NCBI RefSeq assembly: GCF_022647885.1
Contig: NZ_JALCLM010000001.1
Span: 1,302,001-1,366,000 of the forward strand
Length of the DNA: 64,000 nucleotides
Direction: 5' to 3'
Source of the DNA: Bifidobacterium sp.
Lineage (GTDB): Bacteria; Actinomycetota; Actinomycetes; Actinomycetales; Bifidobacteriaceae
This document shows, piece by piece, positions 53,433 to 63,884 of the stretch (positions are counted from its first letter, which is position 1; every line of letters begins with the position of its first letter). The notes under the pieces were generated by a model that searched no databases, had not been told where the DNA came from, and worked only from the letters and a program-made list of their open reading frames with translations. A program made the translations under genes and the position numbers.

Positions 53433-54659
53433 ATGCAGATTACAAGAAACGAGACCGAGGTAGTGAGCGAAGAGCATTTGCCAGCTGAGAATCAACAGAT
53501 TGACTCAGGAATCACTCCAGGCGGCAATACAGGGGCTTTTCGGGATGTACTTGCCTCAAATCATGCTCGAAGAGGTAAACCACCTGTGCATTTTGCGGAT
53601 ATGACACCTGATGTACGTCAGTCAACTGCGCTTGCCTTGAATATGCCAAAGTTTCGAGTGAAGCAGCTAGCCAATCATTATTTTGAGCATCTCTCAACAC
53701 ATGCAGAAAGCTTTACTGATTTTCCTGCAGATATTCGCGCAACAGTCGCCGAACGGTTTTTCCCGACGCTGATTAAGCCTCTTGCAGTACAAGAAGCAGA
53801 CGAAGGCACCACAGTCAAAACTCTGTGGGAGCTATTTGATGGTGCTGAGATTGAGTCAGTGCTTATGAGATATCCCAACAGAACTACATTGTGCATTTCT
53901 AGCCAGGTAGGTTGTGGCATGGGATGTCCCTTCTGCGCAACTGGCAAACTCGGTTTGACTCGTAATATGTCAACTGGCGAAATACTTGAACAGGTCAGGA
54001 TTGCTGCAGCATCTGTACGCAATGGTGAAATTGCGGGAGGACCTGGCAGATTAAGTAATGTCGTGTTTATGGGTATGGGCGAGCCGATGGGCAACTACAG
54101 AGCAGTGATGAGCGCTGTACGGCAAATTAGTACCTTAGCGCCAGGAGGATTCGGAATATCGGCGCGCAACATTACCATCTCCACAGTTGGAGTAGTTCCT
54201 GGAATGAGGAAGTTAGCACAAGAGGGACTGCCTGTGCGCCTGGCTGTATCCCTACACGCGCCAACAGATGAATTGCGTGATGAGCTGGTTCCTATGAACA
54301 AACGTTTCAATACCACGGCGGTATTGGATGCTGCACACGACTATTACATCGCTTCCAAGCGTCGTGTCAGTATTGAGTATGCCCTTATGCGAGGAATCAA
54401 CGATCAAGAGATTCATGCGCGACAACTAGCAAGACGGTTAAACCACTATGGTGATGATTGGGTACATGTAAATCCAATCCCGCTGAATCCTATAGAAGGA
54501 TCGAGGTGGACCGCGTCAAAGCCTGAAGATGAGCAACGCTTTTTGGAAATACTACATAGGGCAGGTATTGCTGCGACTCTGCGTGATACACGAGGTTCGG
54601 AAATTGATGGTGCATGCGGACAATTGGCAGCAAAAATGCAAACACATCAGCAATCATGA
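53433..54659 (+). CDS. rlmN: 23S rRNA/tRNA (adenine-C2)-methyltransferase RlmN
   Basis: 408 residues, a radical SAM enzyme. The cluster motif is CGMGCPFCATG, GMGEPMGNYRAV follows, and the methyl-carrying Cys is in GACGQLAAK near the C-terminus. It methylates A2503 of 23S rRNA and A37 of some tRNAs. The N-terminal 45 residues are polar and extra. GAGGAAAT lies upstream. Confidence 0.95.
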   Translation: MQITRNETEVVSEEHLPAENQQIDSGITPGGNTGAFRDVLASNHARRGKPPVHFADMTPDVRQSTALALNMPKFRVKQLANHYFEHLSTHAESFTDFPADIRATVAERFFPTLIKPLAVQEADEGTTVKTLWELFDGAEIESVLMRYPNRTTLCISSQVGCGMGCPFCATGKLGLTRNMSTGEILEQVRIAAASVRNGEIAGGPGRLSNVVFMGMGEPMGNYRAVMSAVRQISTLAPGGFGISARNITISTVGVVPGMRKLAQEGLPVRLAVSLHAPTDELRDELVPMNKRFNTTAVLDAAHDYYIASKRRVSIEYALMRGINDQEIHARQLARRLNHYGDDWVHVNPIPLNPIEGSRWTASKPEDEQRFLEILHRAGIAATLRDTRGSEIDGACGQLAAKMQTHQQS

Positions 54660-54880
54660 GGTGTCATCATCTCTTGCTCAGATGCAACTTCGTGAACGTT
54701 TAGCGATATAGCGTCTGCTGATACAGTTACTCTGGTCTTATGAGTCTTGCATGAATAGTAATTCGTGTATAGCTTGAGATTCTTCGCACCGGACAGTTAC
54801 CTGAGATGCAGATTTTTAGCATTATCTTTGGTAATTATCAGAGCTGTGCGATTGCTATGAATGAGATATGGAGGCATGAG

Positions 54881-55651
54881 ATGTCGCTTGCGGTCAGAGT
54901 TATCCCTTGTTTGGATGTGGATTCAGGCCGCGTGGTTAAGGGCGTGCATTTCGAAAACCTTCGTGATGCCGGAGATCCTGTTGAACTCGCTACAGAATAT
55001 TATCGACAGGGTGCTGATGAAGTCACCTTTTTGGACGTTACTGCATCAACTGCACATCGTGGAACTATGGTTGATGTGGTCGGTAGAACTGCCGACACAC
55101 TTTTCATACCGCTTACGGTGGGTGGCGGAGTTCGTAGCGTTGAGGATGTAGATTCGCTGCTGCGCTGTGGGGCAGATAAAATCGGCGTCAATACTGCTGC
55201 AATCAATGACCCATCGTTGATCGAGAGAATTGCAGACAGATTTGGGTGCCAAGTGTTGGTATTGTCTGTGGATGCACGCAGAGAGCGTGGAGAACGTCAC
55301 ACTCAGTCAGGTTTTGAAGTAACCACTATGGGTGGCAAGAAGGCCACTGGCATTGATGCTATCTGGTGGGCCAAAAGAGCAGAGGAACTTGGCGCTGGTG
55401 AGATTCTACTGAATTCCATGGATGCTGACGGTACCGAAGATGGTTTCGATCTTGAAATGATTTCGGCGGTAAGACGCGAGGTCTCAATTCCAATTATTGC
55501 TAGCGGAGGGGCAGGCAAAGTTGAGGATTTCCCTCCGGCAATTGCCGCGGGTGCTGATGCAGTGCTAGCAGCTTCTGTTTTCCACTACGGCAAGGTCACC
55601 ATAGGTGAGGTAAAGACCGCTTTGGCTCAAGCGGGCTATACAGTTCGCTAG
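54881..55651 (+). CDS. hisF: Imidazole glycerol phosphate synthase, cyclase subunit
   Basis: 256 residues from ATG 54881 with GGAGG 7 bp upstream. The frame extends to 54806 but HisF proper begins [21 protein letters not shown]. It has the two Asp-containing half-barrel motifs ([13 protein letters not shown]) and phosphate loops [14 protein letters not shown] and [13 protein letters not shown]. It forms IGP and AICAR with HisH, which is not in the window. It opens the his/trp cluster. Confidence 0.96.
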   Translation: MSLAVRVIPCLDVDSGRVVKGVHFENLRDAGDPVELATEYYRQGADEVTFLDVTASTAHRGTMVDVVGRTADTLFIPLTVGGGVRSVEDVDSLLRCGADKIGVNTAAINDPSLIERIADRFGCQVLVLSVDARRERGERHTQSGFEVTTMGGKKATGIDAIWWAKRAEELGAGEILLNSMDADGTEDGFDLEMISAVRREVSIPIIASGGAGKVEDFPPAIAAGADAVLAASVFHYGKVTIGEVKTALAQAGYTVR

Positions 55652-55667
55652 CCCCTGGTGAACGTTA

Positions 55668-55698
55668 GTTAACAATTTGTTATCTCATGCAATACGAT
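55668..55698 (+). promoter_or_regulatory. Probable promoter/operator upstream of hisI-trpE
   Basis: TTAACA (55669-55674) and TACGAT (55693-55698) are 18 bp apart. A dyad GTTAACAA-T-TTGTTATC overlaps the -35. It is a candidate regulatory site for the amino acid genes. Confidence 0.5.
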
Positions 55699-55760
55699 GA
55701 GAGCTTGGTAAAGGCTTTTATAGCGGTGTGCATCGTTCAGAGAAGGAATCCGACAAAATT

Positions 55761-56186
55761 ATGAGTGTGGATGGCAGTGCGGTAGATACAGCAGCAGTTG
55801 GTACAGGACCAGCTCTTGACCCCGCAATTGCGAAAAGATTAAAACTCGATGCTAAAGGACTTGTTGCGGCTGTCGTGCAGCAATACGACAGCAAAGAAGC
55901 ATTGATGGTCGGTTATATGAATGAAGAAGCTTTGCGAAGGACTCTAACCTCTGGCAGAGTAACGTTCTGGTCTAGATCGCGGCAGGAATATTGGCGTAAG
56001 GGTGACACCTCAGGCCATGTTCAGTATGTCAAAGCAGTACATATCGACTGTGACGGTGACGCGCTATTGATTTCAGTTGATCAAGTCGGAGCTGCTTGCC
56101 ATACCGGAGCACGTTCTTGTTTTGATGCGGGTGGTGAATTGCCCAGTACAGAGGGCTTTCGGGATGCCAGCGAGGAGGATATCTGA
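55761..56186 (+). CDS. hisI: Phosphoribosyl-AMP cyclohydrolase
   Basis: 141 residues from ATG 55761; a GTG at 55728 is possible. [42 protein letters not shown] and [15 protein letters not shown] carry the metal-binding Cys residues of HisI. It opens the adenine ring of PR-AMP in histidine synthesis. HisE is a separate gene at 62736. trpE starts within its stop as TGATG. Confidence 0.95.
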   Translation: MSVDGSAVDTAAVGTGPALDPAIAKRLKLDAKGLVAAVVQQYDSKEALMVGYMNEEALRRTLTSGRVTFWSRSRQEYWRKGDTSGHVQYVKAVHIDCDGDALLISVDQVGAACHTGARSCFDAGGELPSTEGFRDASEEDI

Positions 56187-57751
56187 TGGCAGCTGATGTG
56201 CGTTGTGATGTGCGGCATTTACGATGGGGCGAGACATGGCCTTCCAAACAAGACTTTCAAACGCTTGCTACACAGGGCTTCCGCGTTCTTCCCGTAGTAA
56301 GAAGGCTTCTTGGTGATGCGCTAACTCCAGTGGGTTTTTATGAGCGTCTTGCAGGTGGGCGAAGTGGAACCTTTATATTAGAAACCGCTGAACATAGTGG
56401 TTCGTGGAATAGATATTCCTTCATCGGGGTGAATTCTATAGCCCAGCTTCGTTCGGATCATGGGCGTGCAAACTGGCTTGGACATGTTCCTACCGGTATA
56501 CCCGATCAGGGCGATGTGATGGAGGTTGCACACCAAGCTCTCAAGGTGTTGAAAGCCCCTGACGTTCAAGGATTGCCTAGTCTGACAAGTGGTCTTGTGG
56601 GCACAGTTGGATGGGATGCCATTAGACATTGGGAACCAACTCTTCGGGCCGAAGCCCCCGATGAAACAGGGCAGCCTGAGTTGGCACTGGCCTTGGCGAC
56701 TGATATTGCGGTAGTGGATCATATGGACGGATCGCTATGGCTGATAGCTAATGCAGTCAACGTTGATAACCAACCCACAAAAGTTGAAGAAGCTTACGAC
56801 GAAGCAATACGTAGACTTGACGCGATGCAACGAGACGCTTCCAAAAATGTCAGTGGCAAGTCAGGTGTCAATGTATTAGATAGCGATATCAGCAGGCCTG
56901 ATTTAAGATTCCGAACTGCTAAAAATGATTATGAAGGTGCAGTGCAGGCCGCCAAGCGTCACATTGTGGATGGTGATGTGTTTCAGGTAGTGATTTCGCA
57001 ACGGCTGGATCTTGATTCTCCATCAGATCCTTTTGATGTATATCGAGTGTTGCGTACCCTGAATCCAAGTCCGTATATGTATTTCTTTGCTTTGACTGAT
57101 GTTGAAGGCCGTGATTTTAATGTTATTGGCTCCAGTCCAGAAACTTTGATTAAGGTTGAACGCGGTCATGCTATGACTTTCCCTATTGCAGGTTCACGTC
57201 CCCGCGGTGCAACTCCCGAAGAGGATGAAAGACTGGCAAAAGAGCTCCTTGAAGATCCAAAGGAGCGAAGCGAACACATTATGCTGGTGGATTTGTCGAG
57301 AAATGACTTGTCTCGTGTGTGTATCCCGCGTTCGGTTGAAGTGGTGTCACTCATGGATATTAAACGATTCAGCCATATTATGCATATTGCATCTACGGTG
57401 ACAGGGCAAGTCATTCCTGAGCTGAGTACTTTTGACGTTTTTAAATCAGCTTTTCCGGCGGGTACATTGAGTGGAGCTCCTAAACCTCGAGCAGTTGAGA
57501 TTATTGATGAAATTGAAGATGCAGACCGCGGTATTTACGGGGGTACAGTCGGCTATTTTGACTTCTCTGGCAATATGGATATGGCCATTGCGATTCGTAC
57601 AGCATTCTTACGCGATCATCAGGCGAGTGTGCAGGCGGGAGCAGGAATTGTTCTTGATTCTGTTCCTGAAACAGAATGGCAAGAAACCCGCAATAAGGCT
57701 GAGGCATCGGTAGAAGCGATTCAGATTGCGGCACAACTTGCCGAAGCATGA
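56186..57751 (+). CDS. trpE: Anthranilate synthase component I
   Basis: 521 residues. The N-terminal feedback region reads GTFILETAEHSGSWNRYSFIG. The chorismate-binding domain has SPYMYFFAL, GSRPRGATPEEDE and SGAPKPRAVEIIDEIE. It makes anthranilate from chorismate with TrpG, which is not in this window. The start is coupled to hisI (TGATG) with GGAGG upstream. Confidence 0.96.
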   Translation: MAADVRCDVRHLRWGETWPSKQDFQTLATQGFRVLPVVRRLLGDALTPVGFYERLAGGRSGTFILETAEHSGSWNRYSFIGVNSIAQLRSDHGRANWLGHVPTGIPDQGDVMEVAHQALKVLKAPDVQGLPSLTSGLVGTVGWDAIRHWEPTLRAEAPDETGQPELALALATDIAVVDHMDGSLWLIANAVNVDNQPTKVEEAYDEAIRRLDAMQRDASKNVSGKSGVNVLDSDISRPDLRFRTAKNDYEGAVQAAKRHIVDGDVFQVVISQRLDLDSPSDPFDVYRVLRTLNPSPYMYFFALTDVEGRDFNVIGSSPETLIKVERGHAMTFPIAGSRPRGATPEEDERLAKELLEDPKERSEHIMLVDLSRNDLSRVCIPRSVEVVSLMDIKRFSHIMHIASTVTGQVIPELSTFDVFKSAFPAGTLSGAPKPRAVEIIDEIEDADRGIYGGTVGYFDFSGNMDMAIAIRTAFLRDHQASVQAGAGIVLDSVPETEWQETRNKAEASVEAIQIAAQLAEA

Positions 57752-57862
57752 GCATAAGTGCCCTAAAATAGGCCAAATCAGGCTTTAGCAGATAGTCTGT
57801 GGCTAACAAAGCTGTAGGTAAACATCTTGATGTGAAGCAACTGGAGGTACCACATCGGTTGT

Positions 57863-57891
57863 TTGCAATTAGGTTGAGATTTATATATACG
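57863..57891 (+). promoter_or_regulatory. Possible internal promoter before trpCB
   Basis: TTGCAA (57863-57868) with TATACG after 17 bp (57886-57891) lies just upstream of the AAGGAGC ribosome-binding site. Confidence 0.4.
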
Positions 57892-57903
57892 ACAAGGAGC
57901 AAT

Positions 57904-60000
57904 ATGTCAGTACTCGATGACTTGGTGGCAGGAGCTTTGCAAGACCAGCGTCAACGTGAAGAGCACGTTTCGTTGGACGCATTGAAGCACCAGGTAAAAG
58001 AGCAATGGCATAGCCCACGTCCAGTTCTTGACATACTCAAATCCGAGAATTCGGTACCAGTTATTGCAGAGATTAAGCGAGCTTCGCCATCTAAAGGTCA
58101 TCTCAACGATATTCCTGATCCAGCTGGGTTGGCACAGGAATATGAACGTGGCGGAGCAAGCGTAATTTCGGTGTTGACCGAGAATCGCCGCTTTCTGGGT
58201 TCCTTTCAGGATTTAGATGCTGTTAGAGCAGCAGTGGATATTCCTGTTCTGAATAAAGATTTTATTGTCACTGATTACCAAATTTGGGAAGCCAAAGCAC
58301 ACGATGCCGATTTGGTATTGCTGATTGTTGCAGCACTAGATGATCATCAATTGAAACATCTGCTGGAGCTAGCAGATGAGTTAGAGCTAATTCCTCTGGT
58401 TGAAACGCATACTGCAGAAGAAATTCAACGTGCGATTGCAGCAGGGGCCAAACTCATTGGTATCAATGCAAGAAATCTCAAGGATTTACATGTCGATGTG
58501 CGCAAATATGCGGAACTTGCTGCAGACTTACCAGATGATGTAGTTCGAGTAGCGGAATCTGGTGTGTTTGGAAGCGTCGAGTTAGAAGATTATGCACGTG
58601 CCGGAGCGGATGCTGTGCTGGTCGGAGAAGGCGTTGCCACGGCGGAAGATCATACCGCTGCTGTGCGTCGATTGGTGGAGTGCGGAGAAAGGGTAAAAAT
58701 GTCGGAACAGCGGCCTTTGGAGACGCATCAAGGACCTTATTTTGGCCAATATGGCGGCAGATTTGTCCCTGAGGCTCTTATCGGTGCTCTCGACGAACTT
58801 GAACGTGTATATAACGAAGCTAAACAGGATCCAGAGTTCCAAGCAGAGCTGAAGCGCTTGAATAAGCATTATGTAGGTCGACCATCGTGCTTGACGCCTG
58901 CCCCGCGATTTGCGCAACGGGTAAGCAAAGCAGTCGGTGCTGAGGTGGAAGTTTTTCTCAAACGTGAAGATTTAAATCACACGGGTGCTCATAAAATCAA
59001 TAATGCACTTGGACAAGCGTTGTTGGTGAAGCGAATGGGAAAAACTCGTGTTATTGCTGAAACCGGTGCTGGCCAGCACGGTGTGGCAACTGCTACGGTT
59101 TGTGCCTTGCTTGGCTTGAAATGCCGTATTTATATGGGACAGATTGATGCACGTCGCCAAGCATTGAATGTTGCTCGTATGCGTCTGCTCGGAGCCGAGG
59201 TAGTTGAGGTTACTCAGGGTACCAAGATTTTAAAAGATGCTATCAATGAGGCCCTGCGTGATTGGGTTACTAATGTTGAAGATACACACTACCTGTTGGG
59301 GACGGTTGCTGGACCTCACCCATTCCCATCAATGGTGAGAGACTTCCAGAAGATTATTGGTGAAGAGGCTAAAGAACAGCTTAAGACTGACTATGGCATT
59401 GATCATCCGGATGCCGTTGTGGCGTGTGTAGGCGGAGGTTCCAACGCAATCGGCGTAATGAACGCCTTCCTAGATGATGATCGCGTAGAGCTATATGCCT
59501 ATGAGGCTGGCGGGCATGGACCACAAACACCAGATCATGCCATTCGACTGACAGAAGGAACAGGGCAGCTTGGTGTATTCCAAGGTGCGAAATCCTATCT
59601 ATTGGAAACCAGTGAGGGACAGACTTTGGACACATACTCTATCTCAGCTGGACTTGATTATGCTTCCGTTGGGCCAGAGCATGCTTGGCTCAAAGATATT
59701 GGACGCGTCCATTACGACTATGCAACAGATGATGAAGCGATGTCAGCGTTCGCTGATTTATGCCAGAGTGAAGGGATCATTCCTGCGTTGGAATCATCTC
59801 ATGGCTTAGCAGGAGCGTACAAAGCAGCTAAAGATCTAGTCGCTAAGGGTGTGCAGAAGCCTGTGATTCTGGTAAACGTTTCCGGTAGAGGAGACAAGGA
59901 CGTTGCAACGGCAGGTAAGTGGTTCGGGTATCTGACCGAAGAACAGAGTAAGGCACTGGAAGCTAACGGCGCTCATGGCAATAGTGTGGATGGAGAGTGA
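57904..60000 (+). CDS. Bifunctional indole-3-glycerol-phosphate synthase / tryptophan synthase beta chain
   Basis: 698 residues, a TrpC-TrpB fusion. Residues 1-265 are IGPS, with [13 protein letters not shown] and VLNKDFIV. About 275-698 are TrpB, beginning [16 protein letters not shown], with PLP Lys364 in HTGAHKINN and the GGGSNAIG phosphate loop. IGPS makes indole-3-glycerol phosphate; the TrpB half makes tryptophan from the indole released by TrpA. The start at 57904 is set by AAGGAGC. trpA starts 4 bp after its stop. Such fusions are known in Bifidobacteriaceae. Confidence 0.96.
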   Translation: MSVLDDLVAGALQDQRQREEHVSLDALKHQVKEQWHSPRPVLDILKSENSVPVIAEIKRASPSKGHLNDIPDPAGLAQEYERGGASVISVLTENRRFLGSFQDLDAVRAAVDIPVLNKDFIVTDYQIWEAKAHDADLVLLIVAALDDHQLKHLLELADELELIPLVETHTAEEIQRAIAAGAKLIGINARNLKDLHVDVRKYAELAADLPDDVVRVAESGVFGSVELEDYARAGADAVLVGEGVATAEDHTAAVRRLVECGERVKMSEQRPLETHQGPYFGQYGGRFVPEALIGALDELERVYNEAKQDPEFQAELKRLNKHYVGRPSCLTPAPRFAQRVSKAVGAEVEVFLKREDLNHTGAHKINNALGQALLVKRMGKTRVIAETGAGQHGVATATVCALLGLKCRIYMGQIDARRQALNVARMRLLGAEVVEVTQGTKILKDAINEALRDWVTNVEDTHYLLGTVAGPHPFPSMVRDFQKIIGEEAKEQLKTDYGIDHPDAVVACVGGGSNAIGVMNAFLDDDRVELYAYEAGGHGPQTPDHAIRLTEGTGQLGVFQGAKSYLLETSEGQTLDTYSISAGLDYASVGPEHAWLKDIGRVHYDYATDDEAMSAFADLCQSEGIIPALESSHGLAGAYKAAKDLVAKGVQKPVILVNVSGRGDKDVATAGKWFGYLTEEQSKALEANGAHGNSVDGE

Positions 60001-60004
60001 AGCA

Positions 60005-60877
60005 ATGACAGATAACAGATCACTTCCTGCAGATGGACAACCATTGGGATTCAAACATGCGACAAGCCCAGTCAGTAGTTTGCTCGATGATTTTTCAGAA
60101 CGCAATCAGGCAGCTTTTATCGGTTATTTGCCTTATGGTTTTCCTAATCCACAGCTCTCTCTAGATGCATTTCGTACCATTGTTGAGCATGGGGTCGATG
60201 TGGTTGAGATTGGATTGCCATATTCTGATCCAGTAATGGATGGTCCAGTTATTCAGGCAGCGTCTCAGATTGCTTTGCAGCATGGAGAGAAAATTGCTGA
60301 AGTATTTAATGCTGTCGAAACAGTGGCTGAAGCAGGCGGAGTGCCACTGATTATGAGCTACTGGAACCTTATATTTCATTATGGTGTCGAACGCTTTGCG
60401 CGCGATTTTTCGAACGCTGGTGGTGCCGGTCTCATCACGCCTGATTTAATTCCAGACGAAGCAGGGGATTGGATCGAAGCTTCAGACCGTTATGGATTGG
60501 ATCGTATCTTCCTAGCGTCACCCGACTCAACAGGCGAACGTCTATCTGTGGTCGCACAGCATTCTCGAGGCTTTGTGTATGCTGCTTCTCGTATGGGTGT
60601 TACCGGTGAACGCAGTAGCATCACATCCTCTCCTGAGTTGTTGGTGCAACGAATCCGCCAAGCAGGAGCTCAACATGTTTGCGTGGGAATCGGTGTTTCC
60701 ACACCAGAACAAGGTGCGAAAGTCGCAAGTTATGCCGACGGTGTGATTGTTGGGTCAGCTCTGGTTCACACCATGTTGGACAACAAGGGTGAAGCTCGTG
60801 AAGCATCGCAAGGACTGCCCGCACTTGCAAAAATGACTGAGGAACTTGCCCAAGGCATACACCAAGCGAGGCACTAG
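60005..60877 (+). CDS. trpA: Tryptophan synthase alpha chain
   Basis: 290 residues from ATG 60005; the frame opens at 59975 inside trpB. Catalytic Glu and Asp are in VVEIGLPYSDPVMDGPVIQ. RMGVTGERSSITSS and GVGIGVSTPEQGAKVASYADGVIVGSALV match the family loops. It cleaves IGP to indole, which passes to the TrpB half of the upstream fusion. Its stop lies within a 13-bp-stem hairpin. Confidence 0.96.
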   Translation: MTDNRSLPADGQPLGFKHATSPVSSLLDDFSERNQAAFIGYLPYGFPNPQLSLDAFRTIVEHGVDVVEIGLPYSDPVMDGPVIQAASQIALQHGEKIAEVFNAVETVAEAGGVPLIMSYWNLIFHYGVERFARDFSNAGGAGLITPDLIPDEAGDWIEASDRYGLDRIFLASPDSTGERLSVVAQHSRGFVYAASRMGVTGERSSITSSPELLVQRIRQAGAQHVCVGIGVSTPEQGAKVASYADGVIVGSALVHTMLDNKGEAREASQGLPALAKMTEELAQGIHQARH

Positions 60878-60909
60878 CTTGGTGTATGCAGCCGGTGTCC
60901 AGCACCGGC
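60855..60909 (+). terminator. Double hairpin at the end of trpA
   Basis: GCATACACCAAGC/GCTTGGTGTATGC is a perfect 13-bp stem covering the trpA stop. GCCGGTG/CACCGGC follows 1 bp later as a second stem. No U-run follows. Confidence 0.75.
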
Positions 60910-60978
60910 AAGCTGAAATCTTGTCGCACATTAGCCTTGTGGATTTGATACTGAAATCCATGTGAATATCGAGGAACT

Positions 60979-62016
60979 ATGACACTTGCATACATCCCTT
61001 CGCCCTCAATCTCTCAGTTTTCGATTGGGCCAGTTACTATCCACTTCTATGCGATTACTATGCTCTTGGCAATTGCAGCAGCCATTTGGATGTCATCTGT
61101 ACGCTGGAAAAGACTGGGAGGAACAACTGACCAAATCTTTGACATAGCGTTGTGCGCAGTTCCTGCAGGGATTATCGGTGCGCGTTTGTATCACGTGATC
61201 ACTACACCAGAGCGTTTTTTCGGTTCGACTGGTAATTGGGTTGATATTTTCAAGATTTGGCAGGGAGGTTTAGGTATTTGGGGGGCTGTACTTCTTGGTG
61301 CTCTTGCAGCGTGGGCATGGTGCAGGCATCGTCATTATCCTGCTGCACTCTTGTGCGACACGATAGCCCCCGCTCTGCTCGTTGCTCAGGCAATTGGAAG
61401 ACTAGGCAACTGGTTTAATCAAGAGTTGTACGGAGCTCCTACAACACTCCCATGGGGTTTGAAACTCAATACCAGCGGAACATCAATTGGTTCAACTGAA
61501 CAGTGCTACGACGGAAGTTCATGCCCAACAGGAACACTATTCCAACCGACATTCCTCTATGAAATGATTTGGAATCTTATTGGTGCTGCACTGCTGATTT
61601 GGATTGGGCGTAAAGCTGTTCGAAGTCTTAAAGCAGGAGCGCTATTCACGTTGTATATCATCTGGTATACCGCTGGGAGGACATGGATTGAATCTTTACG
61701 CATTGATTTTGCGCATGAATTCCTTGGTGTACGTGTGAATGTCTGGGTTTCGATGGCAGTGTTTGTACTTGGCGTTATGGCCTTCGTTGTGGTGATGAAT
61801 CGTGGCAAGTCAACTGCCCTGCTTGCTGAAAAGCTTCGCACAATAACTGAGATTGAAGAACGTCAGCTTCAAGAGTCTGAACACTCTACAGACATGCAAT
61901 CAGATAACTCATTAGAGCCTGCTTCTCAACCGTCAAGCGCTGATGGCAGTGATACAGGTATCGAGACTCTAGATGAGACCACAACCCAGCACACATCATC
62001 CCAAGACGAGAAGTAG
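60979..62016 (+). CDS. lgt: Prolipoprotein diacylglyceryl transferase
   Basis: 345 residues, seven helices. GGLGIWGAVLLGALAAW and the catalytic GRLGNWFNQELYGAPT are Lgt signatures. It adds diacylglycerol to lipobox cysteines, for example the lipoprotein at 41002. A polar, Ser/Thr/Glu-rich tail of about 60 residues extends past the last helix, as often in Actinobacteria. GAGGAACT lies before the ATG. Confidence 0.95.
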   Translation: MTLAYIPSPSISQFSIGPVTIHFYAITMLLAIAAAIWMSSVRWKRLGGTTDQIFDIALCAVPAGIIGARLYHVITTPERFFGSTGNWVDIFKIWQGGLGIWGAVLLGALAAWAWCRHRHYPAALLCDTIAPALLVAQAIGRLGNWFNQELYGAPTTLPWGLKLNTSGTSIGSTEQCYDGSSCPTGTLFQPTFLYEMIWNLIGAALLIWIGRKAVRSLKAGALFTLYIIWYTAGRTWIESLRIDFAHEFLGVRVNVWVSMAVFVLGVMAFVVVMNRGKSTALLAEKLRTITEIEERQLQESEHSTDMQSDNSLEPASQPSSADGSDTGIETLDETTTQHTSSQDEK

Positions 62017-62025
62017 TGTCTCGTC
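62005..62025 (+). terminator. Short hairpin over the lgt stop
   Basis: GACGAGA and TCTCGTC form a perfect 7-bp stem with a 7-nt loop spanning the lgt stop codon. It is weak and may not terminate fully. Confidence 0.45.
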
Positions 62026-62050
62026 TCTCGCACTCCCTAGAATGGAAGAT

Positions 62051-62716
62051 ATGCAGATTCAAATAGCTCCGAGTATTCTGTCCGCGGATTTCGTCAATCT
62101 AGAAAGAGATTTGCAAGCCATCTCAAATGCGGACATGGTTCACGTCGATGTCATGGACCACCATTTTGTTCCAAATCTCACACTTGGTGAACCTATAGTC
62201 AAGCGAATTTGTGAGGTTACAGATCTTCCTGTTGACGTGCATCTGATGATTGAAGACCCAGATCGTTGGGCACCAGAATTTGCGAAATTGGGAGCTTCAT
62301 CAGTGACCTTTCACATGGGTGCTACTCACGCTCCTGTTCGGCTGGCTCGTCAGCTGAGAGATATGGGAGTTAAAGCCTGTTTCGCTGTTCGTCCGGCGGA
62401 ATCTGTTGAAGCCATTTTCGATATTCTTGACGAATTCGACATGATACTCATCATGACGGTAGAGCCTGGTTTTGGCGGCCAAAAGTTCCTTGCAAATCAG
62501 ATGAATAAGACTCGGCGACTGCGCGATGAAATAACCCGCAGGGGTTTACAAACTCACATACAAGTTGACGGGGGAGTGAACTCCTCAACAGCTCAAGTTG
62601 TTGCTCAGGCCGGTGCTGACGTGTTGGTAGCAGGCTCCGCAGTGTACGGTGCTGAAAATCCAGCTGAAGCAATAGATTACATTAGGACGCAGGCACAGGA
62701 GTATTTCCGTGCATGA
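62051..62716 (+). CDS. rpe: Ribulose-phosphate 3-epimerase
   Basis: 221 residues from ATG 62051 (62042 adds three). [42 protein letters not shown] and [12 protein letters not shown] are the epimerase motifs. It interconverts ribulose and xylulose 5-phosphates, central to the bifid shunt. No good Shine-Dalgarno is visible. TAGAAT ends 7 bp before 62051, so a leaderless start is possible. hisE follows within 20 bp. Confidence 0.94.
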   Translation: MQIQIAPSILSADFVNLERDLQAISNADMVHVDVMDHHFVPNLTLGEPIVKRICEVTDLPVDVHLMIEDPDRWAPEFAKLGASSVTFHMGATHAPVRLARQLRDMGVKACFAVRPAESVEAIFDILDEFDMILIMTVEPGFGGQKFLANQMNKTRRLRDEITRRGLQTHIQVDGGVNSSTAQVVAQAGADVLVAGSAVYGAENPAEAIDYIRTQAQEYFRA

Positions 62717-62735
62717 GACGGAACAAGGGAATAGT

Positions 62736-62999
62736 ATGAAGACATTCGACTCACTGTTTGCAGAGCTCTCAGAAAAGGCTAACAGCAAGACAGCAGGCTC
62801 ACTAACTGTTGATGAGCTCAGCAAAGGCACACATTTTATTGGAAAGAAAATAGTTGAAGAGGCCGGAGAAACCTGGATTGCTGCTGAGTATGAAGGTGCT
62901 GACCGTACAGCAGAAGAAATGAGCCAGTTATTATATCATCTCCAGGTCATGATGATTGACCGAGGTATTAGTCTCGAGGATGTATACCGATATCTGTGA
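62736..62999 (+). CDS. hisE: Phosphoribosyl-ATP pyrophosphatase
   Basis: 87 residues from ATG 62736, with AAGGGAA upstream; a GTG at 62709 is an alternative. [15 protein letters not shown], then [20 protein letters not shown], has the MazG-like acidic metal site. It removes pyrophosphate from PR-ATP, the second step of histidine synthesis. hisG, the first-step enzyme, follows 29 bp later. Confidence 0.95.
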   Translation: MKTFDSLFAELSEKANSKTAGSLTVDELSKGTHFIGKKIVEEAGETWIAAEYEGADRTAEEMSQLLYHLQVMMIDRGISLEDVYRYL

Positions 63000-63028
63000 T
63001 TGATACATCCATCTACTGAGGAGAAGAG

Positions 63029-63880
63029 ATGTTAAGAATCGCTGTGCCTAATAAAGGCATGCTTTCTGAACCAGCATGGAATATGCTTTCCGAGGCTGGA
63101 TACCGTCTACGGAGCAACCCAAGACAACTGGTCGTCGAAGATACTGACAACGATATTGAGCTGTTTTATCTGCGTCCAATTGATATAGCAGTGTATGTCG
63201 GAAGAGGAACAGTTGATGTCGGTGTAACCGGAAGAGATTTGTTGCTCAATTCAGGGACCAAAGCGGTTGAGCATTTGCAGCTAGGTTTTGGAGCTTCAAC
63301 CTTCCGTTTTGCTGCTCCTAATGATTCTGATATCAAAGAATTGAAAGATATCGACGGTAAACGCGTGGCGAGTTCCTTTGACAAACTCGTTGATGATTAT
63401 CTTAAATCTCATGGCATCTCTGCTGACATCATTCATTTGGATGGTGCAGTTGAATCGTCAGTTCACTTGGGTGTAGCTGACCTCATTGCTGATGTTGTGT
63501 CAACTGGGACTACTTTGAGAAATGCTGGTTTGCGTATCTTTGGTGATCCGATTTTGCATTCAGAGGCAATTTTGATCAGATCCCCACGTATGTCAACTGA
63601 GGATGACAGACTCACTGTTCTTAGTCGCCGACTTCAAGGAGTTCTGACAGCTCAGCGTTATGTATTGATGGATTACGACATTCCAGTGGACAAGGTCGCC
63701 ATTGCTGTAGGTGTTACTCCAGGTTTTGAATCTCCAACAGTGTCATCCTTACACGATAAGCAGTGGGCCGCTGTGCGCGCTATGGTGCCTAAGCAAGAGG
63801 TGAATAACCTCATGGACCGACTCTATGACATTGGTGCAAGGGCAATCATTGTTACTGCACTCCAGGCATCGAGAATGTGA
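63029..63880 (+). CDS. hisG: ATP phosphoribosyltransferase (long form)
   Basis: 283 residues, the long HisG form with a C-terminal regulatory domain that binds histidine. [46 protein letters not shown] and [26 protein letters not shown] are typical. GAGGAGAAGAG precedes the ATG. It catalyses the first committed step of histidine synthesis. Confidence 0.97.
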   Translation: MLRIAVPNKGMLSEPAWNMLSEAGYRLRSNPRQLVVEDTDNDIELFYLRPIDIAVYVGRGTVDVGVTGRDLLLNSGTKAVEHLQLGFGASTFRFAAPNDSDIKELKDIDGKRVASSFDKLVDDYLKSHGISADIIHLDGAVESSVHLGVADLIADVVSTGTTLRNAGLRIFGDPILHSEAILIRSPRMSTEDDRLTVLSRRLQGVLTAQRYVLMDYDIPVDKVAIAVGVTPGFESPTVSSLHDKQWAAVRAMVPKQEVNNLMDRLYDIGARAIIVTALQASRM

Positions 63881-63884
63881 GAAT

